Positions 6,901-13,673 are shown, counted from the first letter of the stretch. The stretch: 17,300 nt of DNA from an uncultured Ktedonobacteraceae bacterium (GCA_955652655.1 CATPCK010000621.1:1-17300); one strand, 5' to 3'. Notes: generated by a model from the letters alone, not told the origin. Program-made: numbers and translations.

Positions 6901-8559
6901 GAGTTCTATCCAGGGGCGGTAAGGAACAGCGCCCTCCTGTTCATATGCTCTCGTCCAGGCTACTACCCAGCCCCTCGTGTTCGCCTCCTGGCTCAATTCC
7001 TCGGCCAGTCGTGTTTTCCCAATACCTGCCTCACCCATCAGTAGTAACACATGTGGATTCCTCGCAGCACCAGGCATTGAAGGGGTATTGTCTGGAGGTA
7101 TCCCTTCTTCTCCTTCCAGCGAAAGCATAATGCGCCGCATCATCTCGAGTTCACGCTCGCGGCCAATCAATGGACTCTGGTTATTGCGGCCTAACTGGCT
7201 TGTGCCAACAAAAGGAGCGACTACATGGGCAATGGTCTTCTCCGCGCCTGCAGACTGATGAGGTATGCGAACCCCGGCCGAGGCTTCTTTCTCCTGCACA
7301 CCATTCTGAGTCAAGGCATGCTGTGATTGTTTCACCTGTTTCTCATCCTGCGTCTCAAGGTTCTCCTGGACGTTTGCAGGATGTGAGATGAGGAACCTGG
7401 GCTGTGCAATTTCGCTGATTTGCCCCAGGCGCAGCTTTTCATAGAGCTCACGCGTTTCCGGTAAAGGTTCGCTATCGTAGTTCCGTTCCAGCCTGGTGGT
7501 GAGCCGGCGATACGTGTTTAGCGCTTCTCCTCGCCGGTCAAGCTGTGTTAGCAATATCATCAGGCGCTGTACGGCTGTTTCATCGGTAGGGTCGGTAGCG
7601 AGGAGGCGGTTAAGCGGTTCCATGGCGCTGGCATAGGCCTTGCGTGCCTCACGCAACTCTGCTAATTTAAGCAGCAAACCCGTCCAGCCACGCTTGAGGG
7701 CCTCGCGGCGAGGCGCTGCCCATTCTGAATAAAGTTCTTCCAGTAAGTAGTCGCCAGTATACAGGACAGCTGCGTCCTCTATCAATTGTTCAAGCCGGTT
7801 AGCGCTGGCTATATCCAAACTCTGATATGTCGTAGCCTGGTTATTGCCATGTATACCAAGGAGGGAATTTGCCTCTTTCAGCACGCTTTCAAACGCTTCT
7901 GCGTCGACCCAAATCTGGGTGCGATCCGCCAATTCAAGTACATCGCGTTCCAGGCGCAGCATTCGAGAAGCCGCCGGGCGTGCAATTTCGGGTTCGAGGA
8001 TCTGACGTAGCTCGTGTACCGCACCATTCAAACGATTTGCAGCCGTCTCCATATCCAGGTCGGGCCACAATGCTTCCATTGCCTGTTCTCTACCCAGGCG
8101 GCGCCCAGGGCTACTGAGGAGACAGCCAAGGAGCGCACGCGCGCGCCGGCGATGCCAGGTGCGATTGATGACTGCACACCACGCATTTCCCTGTAAGCGT
8201 TCTACGCGAAATTGTCCAAGGGCAAATATTCGTAGAATCTGTGTATTCAGTTGGAGAGGCAGTCTTTCTCCATATGCCGAACCAATGCTTGTATTGGATG
8301 TTACTGCTTTATTTATGTGTGGAGATTGGTTAGCCGCTGGCAGAGAAACTCCCTTCCCTGCCTCCACATCTCCTACTATCTGCCGCTCTATGTCAATACC
8401 TGAAGGAAGATGTATCCCAATGTATTTGCTAATAGTGCGCCCTTTTTCACTCCAATAAGCGTACCAGTAGGGGCCGTGTCCGTCTCCTTCCTTACACTTA
8501 CGACAACGCTCTTTTCCGCAGCGTGTGTATTGCTTGCGATAGGTGACTTTACTACTCAT
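3973..8559 (-). CDS. Giant SARP-type regulator: Cys-rich module, winged helix, BTAD, AAA ATPase, TPR array
   Basis: 1528 residues, resembling AfsR/SARP-STAND signalling ATPases that couple DNA binding to nucleotide-driven oligomerisation. Domains: a Cys-rich module at about 8-50 (C15-x4-C20-x2-C23, then HGPYWYAYW and GRTISKYIG) resembling a DUF6788-type domain; an OmpR-like winged helix at about 108-207 (RRRARALLGCLL, GREQAMEALWPD); a BTAD helical domain at about 215-377 (YTGDYLLEE, EWAAPRREAL, ATDPTDETAVQRLM); a linker; then an AAA_16/STAND ATPase from about 462 (PLIGRERELEMM) with Walker A GEAGIGKT at about 509-516, Walker B LLLVLDDLHW near 639-648 and GNPFFAEEL near 733-741. TPR-like helical repeats run from about 915 to the end. 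There is no C-terminal LuxR HTH. The start is placed at the ATG at 8559, not 8724, because a TATAAT promoter overlaps the upstream codons and the first conserved module begins right after 8559. Its target and inducer are unknown. Confidence 0.88.
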   Translation of the reverse strand: MSSKVTYRKQYTRCGKERCRKCKEGDGHGPYWYAYWSEKGRTISKYIGIHLPSGIDIERQIVGDVEAGKGVSLPAANQSPHINKAVTSNTSIGSAYGERLPLQLNTQILRIFALGQFRVERLQGNAWCAVINRTWHRRRARALLGCLLSSPGRRLGREQAMEALWPDLDMETAANRLNGAVHELRQILEPEIARPAASRMLRLERDVLELADRTQIWVDAEAFESVLKEANSLLGIHGNNQATTYQSLDIASANRLEQLIEDAAVLYTGDYLLEELYSEWAAPRREALKRGWTGLLLKLAELREARKAYASAMEPLNRLLATDPTDETAVQRLMILLTQLDRRGEALNTYRRLTTRLERNYDSEPLPETRELYEKLRLGQISEIAQPRFLISHPANVQENLETQDEKQVKQSQHALTQNGVQEKEASAGVRIPHQSAGAEKTIAHVVAPFVGTSQLGRNNQSPLIGRERELEMMRRIMLSLEGEEGIPPDNTPSMPGAARNPHVLLLMGEAGIGKTRLAEELSQEANTRGWVVAWTRAYEQEGAVPYRPWIELLRTLLQYVPTELLISSVNSRANTEATSTEHSASTSLERLSTLLPELRDILSQNDRTYPQLPPEQDRLHLWEATAGLLSTLSKTTPLLLVLDDLHWTDGSSRELLAYITRHIQDERILLLGTCRDVELSPGHGLRTLIADLRREQAIVTVAVQPLTQSQIATLVAHLPQNIVHSIQTQAAGNPFFAEELARVSEAAQATSAQPEVHRRGTSSHKMGRTVEGEHLRVSPGSTLPEGIAAVLERRLGRLSSECQALLGKAAVLGGSFEFGQLLFMANEHPEDMILDLLEEALRAGLLTEEGTGSRIIYHFWHPLIVSHLYEHLSAARCAQLHRRAASALLRAHQGHEREIAAAITYHLSKGGADPTEIAYYAEFAGDQAYSLSAFVEAEQYYIQAIQTITHGKLPLKEGEYEAVLHKADNSLADITEPLRVARLLERVCECTEVQGNYEEARQAYECILVLRNQRRTFASEDEWKQEAQIQALIWREIGRTWTANGFFDQAYECYQRGKQVMLEAGVTSGAAWACVHLELGSIRSLQGNYNESTRIALEALEMLEQAMQERNEESEYPPVGYKREEEPGTLNELNERNAHKRNNYGSFQTRTERAILGAPLEVGRAHELLGVIAANVGQFAEALQQLHKALAIFEQHDLATALAQVYSNLGAVHAVKSENSMALTYMQRSLELAERLGNQPNIAIVTGNLGEMASRSGKLQQAEEWFRRSLAMAERINEADQISWCNTALAIALQDQGNLTGAAECIRRSLSIARSMKSSRNIGGALIALANLRVKQAIIAGKLQYEGNNAENVSYSIALCTRLLMRAKSTIQRALVVEGLETELVVEGQLILASIYFLLGDIEKAKQETMRTMEEAEQYELTRMLARSYRLQGRVLALWGEYTQANAYFDRALHIFRECEFRLDYARALHGYGVTLIEHRTPGDVQFDKGLAYLHEARDIFADCQARIDLEWVEHILANYRSETVSA

Positions 8560-8712
8560 TGTCGAGTGCCTGCCTGCTCTACCCTTTAAGGAAGAATACT
8601 TGCAATGGGTCCCTTCGCGGATGCTCCTAGCCTTAATGCCGGTTTGGTTCCCCTGCCAACAGGTGAAGCGCGCCTGCTCCACTTCAATGCTAATCTTACA
8701 GAAGACAAGAGT

Positions 8713-8742
8713 ATTATAACCCATGATTACACTATGTCACAA
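8713..8742 (-). promoter_or_regulatory. Sigma70-type promoter of the giant regulator
   Basis: On the minus strand, TTGTGA (8737-8742), an 18-base spacer and a perfect TATAAT (8713-8718). It lies just after the stop of the upstream methyltransferase gene. The start near 8706 gives a leader of about 145 bases to the ATG at 8559 and would exclude translation from the ATG at 8724. Confidence 0.55.
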
Positions 8743-8760
8743 TCAAATAGCCTGCTTATC

Positions 8761-9585
8761 TCACTTTTGAGGCGGAATTGAAGATGGCCTTTTGCGACCT
8801 TTTAGCAGAATGAAGTCGTTGGTAAAACTTTCCAGGTGACCATCCGCCCGTTGAACAACCTCGAAGTACCTGCGAATTCGTGGGCTACTTTCTACCATAA
8901 ACCGCTCCAGTTCCACTTTTTCGCTGCCGGGGAGCTGAGATCGCAGCGTCCACTCGTCGTAGTGGTGCGTCTTACGGAAAAATTCCTGGTGCTCTACTTG
9001 CAAACCAGCCTGGGTAAAGAATGCCTGCCACTCTCCGGGCGTATAGGACCGTCCATGCGAGGAATCGCGCCATTTTTCAACGGTATTGTCAAAGCTATCG
9101 AGCTCAGGATCGCCAGGAGCCATACAATCGATAAGCAGGTAGATCCCCCCCACTTTTAACACACGCGCTACTTCGTTTACAGCCTCGGCGACGTTCGGGA
9201 AGTGGTGCGCGGCAATGCGGCATGTGACCCGGTCGAAAGTTTCCGCCGCAAACGGCAAATGTTCCGCATCCGCGACAACATATTGAGCGTTGGTAACGCC
9301 CTGTGCGGTGAGATATTCGCGCGCCTTTTCCAGCATGCGAGGCGTCAAGTCACTAACAGTTACCTGCGCGACATAAGGCGCGATTGCCAACGCGGTATGA
9401 CCACCGCCAGTTGCGATATCCAGCGCTTGCTGTCGCTTATCCCACTCGCCTAATTCGACCAGGCGCTGTAAATCGTCCCCACTTTTGTGCGAGAAGCTAC
9501 TCACATAGCTTTCTGCTGTGCGTGAGAAATAATCCTGTACCTGTGATTTTTGTTCATTATGATCGTCTTGTGGTGTATTGGGCAT
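8761..9585 (-). CDS. Class I SAM-dependent methyltransferase (UbiE/Methyltransf_11 type)
   Basis: 274 residues. The N-terminal YFSRTAESYVSSFSH is typical of UbiE-like enzymes. SAM motif I is DIATGGGHTALAIA (about 56-69), followed by the acidic motif II VSDLTPRML, motif III VVADAEHLPFAAETFDRVTC and the post-motif EVARVLKVGGIYLLID. The family methylates small molecules such as quinone rings or polyketides, and nothing here identifies the substrate. The ATG at 9585 has no clear Shine-Dalgarno. The gene ends about 20 bases before the regulator's promoter and is divergent from the helicase gene, with 150-170 bases between the starts. It shares no close similarity by eye with the O-methyltransferase at 3232-3927; the two belong to different subfamilies. 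Confidence 0.88.
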   Translation of the reverse strand: MPNTPQDDHNEQKSQVQDYFSRTAESYVSSFSHKSGDDLQRLVELGEWDKRQQALDIATGGGHTALAIAPYVAQVTVSDLTPRMLEKAREYLTAQGVTNAQYVVADAEHLPFAAETFDRVTCRIAAHHFPNVAEAVNEVARVLKVGGIYLLIDCMAPGDPELDSFDNTVEKWRDSSHGRSYTPGEWQAFFTQAGLQVEHQEFFRKTHHYDEWTLRSQLPGSEKVELERFMVESSPRIRRYFEVVQRADGHLESFTNDFILLKGRKRPSSIPPQK

Positions 9586-9752
9586 GGTGCATTGAACTTT
9601 CTATAGTTGTGAAATGTTTTGTAGCTACTACTACTTAAGCGGTTAAGGGAAGAGAAATGTCACGCTCCAGGTAAAGAAGCGTTCAATGTGCTAAGATTAA
9701 GATACATGCGTACAATTTCCAACCTCTTGCCCATTAGATGGAATGTTTTAGT
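9586..9752. other. Divergent intergenic region, methyltransferase/recD2
   Basis: Upstream region of two divergent genes. It contains the palindrome GTAGCTAC (9621-9628), a short inverted repeat CTTAA-GCGG-TTAAG (9634-9647) and a possible -10 element TACAAT (9711-9716) for recD2 with no good -35. I see no strong promoter for the methyltransferase. No RNA gene or ORF is supported here. Confidence 0.4.
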
Positions 9753-12074
9753 ATGCCAACACTCGAAGGTTCAGTAGAAAATATCGTCTTTCGCAACGAG
9801 GACAACCATTATACCGTCGCCCGTTTTCGTCCTAACGATAGTGGGCGACTCTTTCGTGACGACTTGATGACCATCGTGGGGATGTTGCCAGGAGTACACG
9901 TAGGCGAGCTCTTGTCGGTTGAAGGTGAGTGGGAAAAAGACCCAAAATATGGCCGTCAACTGCATGTCACCAGCTTTGTTCAACGCCTGCCTGCTTCTGT
10001 CGAGGGTATCACTCGCTACCTGAGTTCGGGTTTAATCAAAGGCATTGGGCCGAAGAAAGCCAAATTAATTGTGGAGCAATTTGGTTTACAAACGCTTGCA
10101 ATTATGGAGCAACAGCCCGAACGGTTAAGCGAAGTGAAGGGCATTGGTGCCAGGGACCGGGAACAAATAATCAAGACGCTGGCCGAGCAGAGCGAGATCA
10201 AAGAACTGCATCTCTTCCTACAGACGCACAATGTGTCGATGAACATCGCCACGCGCATCTACAAGCAGTATGGCAAGGAATCGATCAAGGTCATTCGTGA
10301 AAATCCCTATCAACTCGCGCAGGACGTGCATGGCATCGGCTTTCGCATCGCCGATGATATCGCGGTGAAACTGGGGCTGCCCTCCGATAGTGTGCCGCGC
10401 CTGGCGACCGGCCTCACATATGTTCTTGCCCAGGCTGCCAACGAAGATGGACACTGTTTCTTGCCCGAGGGCGAATTACTCACTCGCGCCGCCAACATCT
10501 TACAGGCTCCGTATGATGCCTTACCCGCGGCGTTGGAACAACTGCGCAGCGAGCGCAATGCGTTTATTGAACCTCCTCTGCCTGCGCAGCCGGCAACGCG
10601 TTCCGAAATCGATGATGAAGAATATCCCATCGATTGGAGTGAAGTCGAGGAACCAGAACCGCAGCAGCGCGTCTATTTCGCTCCGTTCTGGTATGCCGAG
10701 CAGGGTTCGGCAAGACTCTTGCGCATCCTTTTACACTCACCTAGTGGACTCCCCCCTGCAAACCAACAGTTATGGGACACCGTATTTACGAGGCTGGCAC
10801 AGAATGGGAAAATGCAACTCACCGAGAAGCAGAGAGAGGCAGTGCAAACGGCTTACAATAGGAAGGTAAGCATCCTCACAGGTGGGCCGGGTACGGGAAA
10901 ATCGACATCCATTCGCGCGTTGCTGATGTTGTTGCGAAAACGCAAGATCAATGTTGCCCTAGCCGCTCCAACAGGACGTGCCGCCAAGCGACTCTCCGAA
11001 GCCACAGGCGCACAGGGAACGGCTTTCCAGGCAAAAACGCTGCATCGCCTCCTTGAATATTCGCCGCATGACAATACCTTCCAGCGCAATGAAGAGAACC
11101 CGTTGCCGTACCAGTTTGTCATCGTCGATGAGTTTTCGATGGTCGATGTCCTGCTCTTTTATCATTTGCTCAAAGCGCTGCCAAAAGAAGCGCACCTGCT
11201 GCTGGTAGGTGATGCCGACCAACTACCCTCCGTTGGTCCGGGGAATGTCCTGCGAGACCTTTTGAGGAGCGAGGCCGTTCCCTCGATACGCTTAATAGAG
11301 CTTTTTCGCCAGGCCCAACAGAGCAAAATTATTGTCAACGCGCACCGCATCAATGCCGGGCAGATGCCGCAATTGAAAAGTGAGGCTGTGAGCGATTTCT
11401 TCTTCCTGTCGGAAGAGGACCCCGTCCGTACGCAGCGACTTGTACTTGACCTTGTGCATCGTCGCCTGCCTGCGCGCTATGGGCTGAACCCTATCACCGA
11501 CATCCAGGTTCTTGCGCCAATGTATAGAGGCCCGGTAGGAGTGACCGCCCTCAATGAAGAGTTACAGGCGCGGTTGAACCCCAGAGCTTTTGCAGAGGTC
11601 GAGTGGGGAGGTCGCATCATACGCGTGGGCGACAAAGTTATGCAGGTACGCAACAATTATGACAAAGGAATCTTTAATGGAGACGTTGGCTGGGTGCGCA
11701 GCATCAATAAAGAGAATTCCAACATTAAAGTAGAATTTTTGGAAGAAGCTGGTCCCATGCTCGTCAGCTATGAGTTTGCGGAACTGGACGAACTTATCCT
11801 GGCCTATGCCGTCACAATTCATAAAAGCCAGGGCAGTGAATATCCCGCCATTGTCGTGCCTCTCACCAGGGAACACTCCATGATTTTACAGCGCAATCTT
11901 CTCTACACCGCAATAACACGGGCTAAGAGACTCTGCGTGCTGGTAGGACAACAGCGCGCTTTAGAGTGGGCGGTGAGAAATGACCGTGTTGCGCATCGCA
12001 ATACCGGCCTGGCGGAACGATTGAAGTGGTCACAGCTTCCCAAATTTCCTAACTTGCTTAATTCCGACCTCTGA
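9753..12074 (+). CDS. recD2: RecD2-type SF1B DNA helicase
   Basis: 773 residues from the ATG at 9753 (778 from the ATG at 9738); RecD2 proteins are usually 720-830. This is a 5'-3' helicase of the RecD family that works without RecBC, in repair and fork processing. Positions below count from 9738. The N-terminal OB-like domain starts EGSVENIVFRNEDNHYTVA. Three helix-hairpin-helix signatures follow: IKGIGPKKAKLI (100-111), VKGIGARD (133-140) and VHGIGFRIADD (197-207). The core has Walker A TGGPGTGKST (381-390), PTGRAAKRL (411-419), Walker B VIVDEFSMVD (461-470), GDADQLPSVGPG (491-502), HKSQGSEYP and AITRAKRLCVL. An acidic linker rich in D/E and P lies at about 290-310. The start at 9753 begins with the conserved region (PTLEGSVENIVF); neither ATG has a clear ribosome binding site, so the choice is uncertain. 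Confidence 0.93.
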   Translation: MPTLEGSVENIVFRNEDNHYTVARFRPNDSGRLFRDDLMTIVGMLPGVHVGELLSVEGEWEKDPKYGRQLHVTSFVQRLPASVEGITRYLSSGLIKGIGPKKAKLIVEQFGLQTLAIMEQQPERLSEVKGIGARDREQIIKTLAEQSEIKELHLFLQTHNVSMNIATRIYKQYGKESIKVIRENPYQLAQDVHGIGFRIADDIAVKLGLPSDSVPRLATGLTYVLAQAANEDGHCFLPEGELLTRAANILQAPYDALPAALEQLRSERNAFIEPPLPAQPATRSEIDDEEYPIDWSEVEEPEPQQRVYFAPFWYAEQGSARLLRILLHSPSGLPPANQQLWDTVFTRLAQNGKMQLTEKQREAVQTAYNRKVSILTGGPGTGKSTSIRALLMLLRKRKINVALAAPTGRAAKRLSEATGAQGTAFQAKTLHRLLEYSPHDNTFQRNEENPLPYQFVIVDEFSMVDVLLFYHLLKALPKEAHLLLVGDADQLPSVGPGNVLRDLLRSEAVPSIRLIELFRQAQQSKIIVNAHRINAGQMPQLKSEAVSDFFFLSEEDPVRTQRLVLDLVHRRLPARYGLNPITDIQVLAPMYRGPVGVTALNEELQARLNPRAFAEVEWGGRIIRVGDKVMQVRNNYDKGIFNGDVGWVRSINKENSNIKVEFLEEAGPMLVSYEFAELDELILAYAVTIHKSQGSEYPAIVVPLTREHSMILQRNLLYTAITRAKRLCVLVGQQRALEWAVRNDRVAHRNTGLAERLKWSQLPKFPNLLNSDL

Positions 12075-12113
12075 GGTAGAATATAAAGTGTATCAACTTT
12101 GTTATCTTTTAAA

Positions 12114-12126
12114 GAAGCGGCGCTTC
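12114..12126 (+). terminator. Short hairpin after recD2
   Basis: GAAGC-GGC-GCTTC forms a 5-bp stem with a 3-base loop about 40 bases after the helicase stop, followed by GTTTCAATTT. The short stem and poor T-run make termination only possible. Confidence 0.25.
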
Positions 12127-12132
12127 GTTTCA

Positions 12133-12169
12133 ATTTCACCTCTATTGCTTGATGGCGAGTTGGTGAAAT
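12133..12169 (+). repeat. 8-bp inverted repeat in the sulfurtransferase leader
   Basis: ATTTCACC (12133-12140) and GGTGAAAT (12162-12169) are perfect inverted copies 21 bases apart. A possible promoter lies between and at the edge of them: TTGCTT at 12145-12150 and TACACA at 12169-12174, with an 18-base spacer. The layout would suit an operator with half-sites 29 bp centre to centre, or a stem-loop if transcription begins further upstream. Function is not shown. Confidence 0.4.
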
Positions 12170-12190
12170 ACACATTTTAGCTATTTTTTT

Positions 12191-12198
12191 AGGGAGGA
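12191..12198 (+). promoter_or_regulatory. Strong ribosome binding site of the sulfurtransferase gene
   Basis: AGGGAGGA, 8 bases before the ATG at 12207. It is the strongest Shine-Dalgarno in the window and suggests high expression. It fixes the start. Confidence 0.7.
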
Positions 12199-12206
12199 CA
12201 TTACAA

Positions 12207-13091
12207 ATGCCTGGAACTGATTCTGCAACATCCGGCGTGGGTGCCGTGTCTGGTTACGTTCACCCTGAGGTGTTGGTAGAGACAAATTGGGTTGCCGAAC
12301 ATCTCAACGATCCCACTATTCGCCTGATCGAGGCAGATGAAGATGTATTGTTGTATGAAGTTGGTCACTTGCCCGGTGCAGTCAAGCTCGACTGGCATGT
12401 TGATGTGCAGGACCCGGTAACGCGCGACTTCGTGCACCAGCAGGGCTTCGAGGAACTCATGAGCCGCTGGGGCATCAACAATGATACCGCCATTGTCCTG
12501 TACGGCGATAAGAACAACTGGTATGCGTGCTATTCGTTCTGGCTGTTCTCAATGTATGGGCACAAGAATATGAAGATCATGAATGGTGGGCGGCAGAAGT
12601 GGGAGGCAGAGCAGCGTCCATTGACGCAAGAAATCCCTCATTTTGCAGCGACAACGTATCACGCGCGGCCCATGGACGAGAGCATCCGCGCTTTCCGCGA
12701 CGACGTCGCCAGCGGCCTCAAGAATCCTGGCCGTGGCCTGATCGATGTGCGGTCTCCACAAGAATATACCGGCGAGTTACTACACATGGTCAACTACCCG
12801 CAGGAGGGAGCCCAGCGCGGCGGTCACATTCCGGGCGCGAAAAGCATCCCATGGGGTATGGCTGCGGCGGCGGACGGAACATTCAAGTCTCCTGAAGAAC
12901 TGCGCCAGCTCTATGTCAGCCGGGATATCACACCTGATAAGGATGTCATTTCCTACTGCCGCATAGGCGAGCGTTCGGCCCATACCTGGTTTGTGCTGAC
13001 ATATCTGCTGGGGTATCCACGCGTACGTAACTATGATGGCTCATGGACCGAGTGGGGCAATCTGGTCAAAGCGCCTATCGAGAAACCATAG
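12207..13091 (+). CDS. Thiosulfate sulfurtransferase, two rhodanese domains
   Basis: 294 residues of tandem rhodanese domains, typical of CysA/SseA-type enzymes (270-300 residues) that move sulfane sulfur from thiosulfate to cyanide or another thiophilic acceptor. The N-terminal domain (about 20-140) is catalytically dead, with Asp101 in YGDKNNW where an active domain would have Cys. The C-terminal domain (about 155-290) has LIDVRSPQEYTG, GHIPGAKSIPW and the active-site loop YCRIGERSAHTW with Cys251. The CRIGERS loop followed by HTWFVL is very like mycobacterial CysA2/CysA3. No signal peptide is visible, so the enzyme is cytosolic. It lies 110 bases upstream of an Fe-S scaffold gene on the same strand. 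That suggests a sulfur-supply role, but a hairpin separates the two and no cysteine desulfurase is in the window. Confidence 0.93.
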   Translation: MPGTDSATSGVGAVSGYVHPEVLVETNWVAEHLNDPTIRLIEADEDVLLYEVGHLPGAVKLDWHVDVQDPVTRDFVHQQGFEELMSRWGINNDTAIVLYGDKNNWYACYSFWLFSMYGHKNMKIMNGGRQKWEAEQRPLTQEIPHFAATTYHARPMDESIRAFRDDVASGLKNPGRGLIDVRSPQEYTGELLHMVNYPQEGAQRGGHIPGAKSIPWGMAAAADGTFKSPEELRQLYVSRDITPDKDVISYCRIGERSAHTWFVLTYLLGYPRVRNYDGSWTEWGNLVKAPIEKP

Positions 13092-13137
13092 CTGTTGGCA
13101 TCGCCTCAGCGCATCTGAATGGCGTATAGTAATTACA

Positions 13138-13167
13138 AGAGCGGGCGCAACCTGTTGCGCCCACTCT
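13138..13167 (+). terminator. Strong hairpin between sulfurtransferase and Fe-S scaffold genes
   Basis: GGGCGCAA (13143-13150), loop CCTG and TTGCGCCC (13155-13162) form a perfect 8-bp GC-rich stem. It extends by AGAG/CTCT across one C/A mismatch. A modest TTTT follows at 13171-13174. It lies 47 bases after the sulfurtransferase stop and reads best as a terminator. Because TATAGT (13125-13130) lies just upstream, the hairpin could instead sit at the very 5' end of the scaffold mRNA. Confidence 0.6.
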
Positions 13168-13188
13168 CACTTTTCCTAGACTCTCATT

Positions 13189-13192
13189 GGAG
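13189..13192 (+). promoter_or_regulatory. Ribosome binding site fixing the scaffold gene start
   Basis: GGAG, 9 bases before the ATG at 13202. The in-frame TTG at 13187 overlaps this site and is therefore not the start. Confidence 0.55.
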
Positions 13193-13201
13193 AAAACCAA
13201 T

Positions 13202-13648
13202 ATGGATCGTCAAGAAGCCATCGAATTTCTGATGGATCATTATGAAAATCCGCGCAACAATGGCCCGTTGGAACATCCCGATGTCAGCCTCACTGGCGGC
13301 AACCCTGGCTGTGCTGACATTATCTCGATGCACGCTCGCTTCGATAAGGAAGGCAAGTTGGAAGCTGTCAACTGGGAAGGCGAGGGCTGTACGATTAGCC
13401 GGGCCGCGGCCTCCTATGTTACAGAAATTACGCAAGGGAAGACGGCGGATGAGATCGAGCAAATGAGTTTCGAGGACCTCATGGAGCAACTTGGACGCGA
13501 GCTGGTCATGACCCGTCCAACCTGTGCGACACTGGCGCTGGGGACCTTAAAGAAGGGTGTGCACGAATATCATATGCATCAACGAGCTGAAGATGCTCAT
13601 TATCCCGCCCTCTCTAACCAATCCACAACCCCTTCGACTTCGAGTTAA
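13202..13648 (+). CDS. IscU/SufU-family Fe-S cluster scaffold protein
   Basis: 148 residues. It builds [2Fe-2S] clusters on three cysteines with sulfur from a desulfurase. Start MDRQEAIEFLMDHYENPRNNG matches the family's YR..I.DHY.NPRN opening. Cluster ligands are Cys37 and Asp39 in GNPGCADI, Cys63 in GEGCTISRAAAS and Cys108 in PTCATLALGTLKKGV. CATLAL and GCTIS resemble SufU. However, the 45-residue spacing between the second and third Cys equals that of IscU, because the SufU-specific insertion is absent. The IscU LPPVK segment is missing too, and the His before the third Cys of IscU is Thr here. The 25-residue tail is rich in His, Ser and Thr. The ATG at 13202 has GGAG 9 bases upstream. It follows the sulfurtransferase and ends opposite the glycosylase gene. 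Confidence 0.9.
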   Translation: MDRQEAIEFLMDHYENPRNNGPLEHPDVSLTGGNPGCADIISMHARFDKEGKLEAVNWEGEGCTISRAAASYVTEITQGKTADEIEQMSFEDLMEQLGRELVMTRPTCATLALGTLKKGVHEYHMHQRAEDAHYPALSNQSTTPSTSS

Positions 13649-13673
13649 CTGGACAACCATTATGGCTGTCCAG
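13649..13673. terminator. Hairpin between convergent scaffold and glycosylase genes
   Basis: CTGGACA and TGTCCAG form a 7-bp stem, continued by CCA/TGG across an A/C mismatch around the loop TTA. It begins right after the scaffold stop and overlaps the glycosylase stop at 13660-13662. No T-run is present on either strand, so it may act as a weak bidirectional terminator or 3'-end stabiliser. Confidence 0.45.

Noticed and set aside
9621..9647. GTAGCTAC palindrome and CTTAA/TTAAG inverted repeat as a regulator site
   Set aside because: Both are very short and AT-rich, and no promoter could be placed around them with confidence. They are listed only as contents of the intergenic region.
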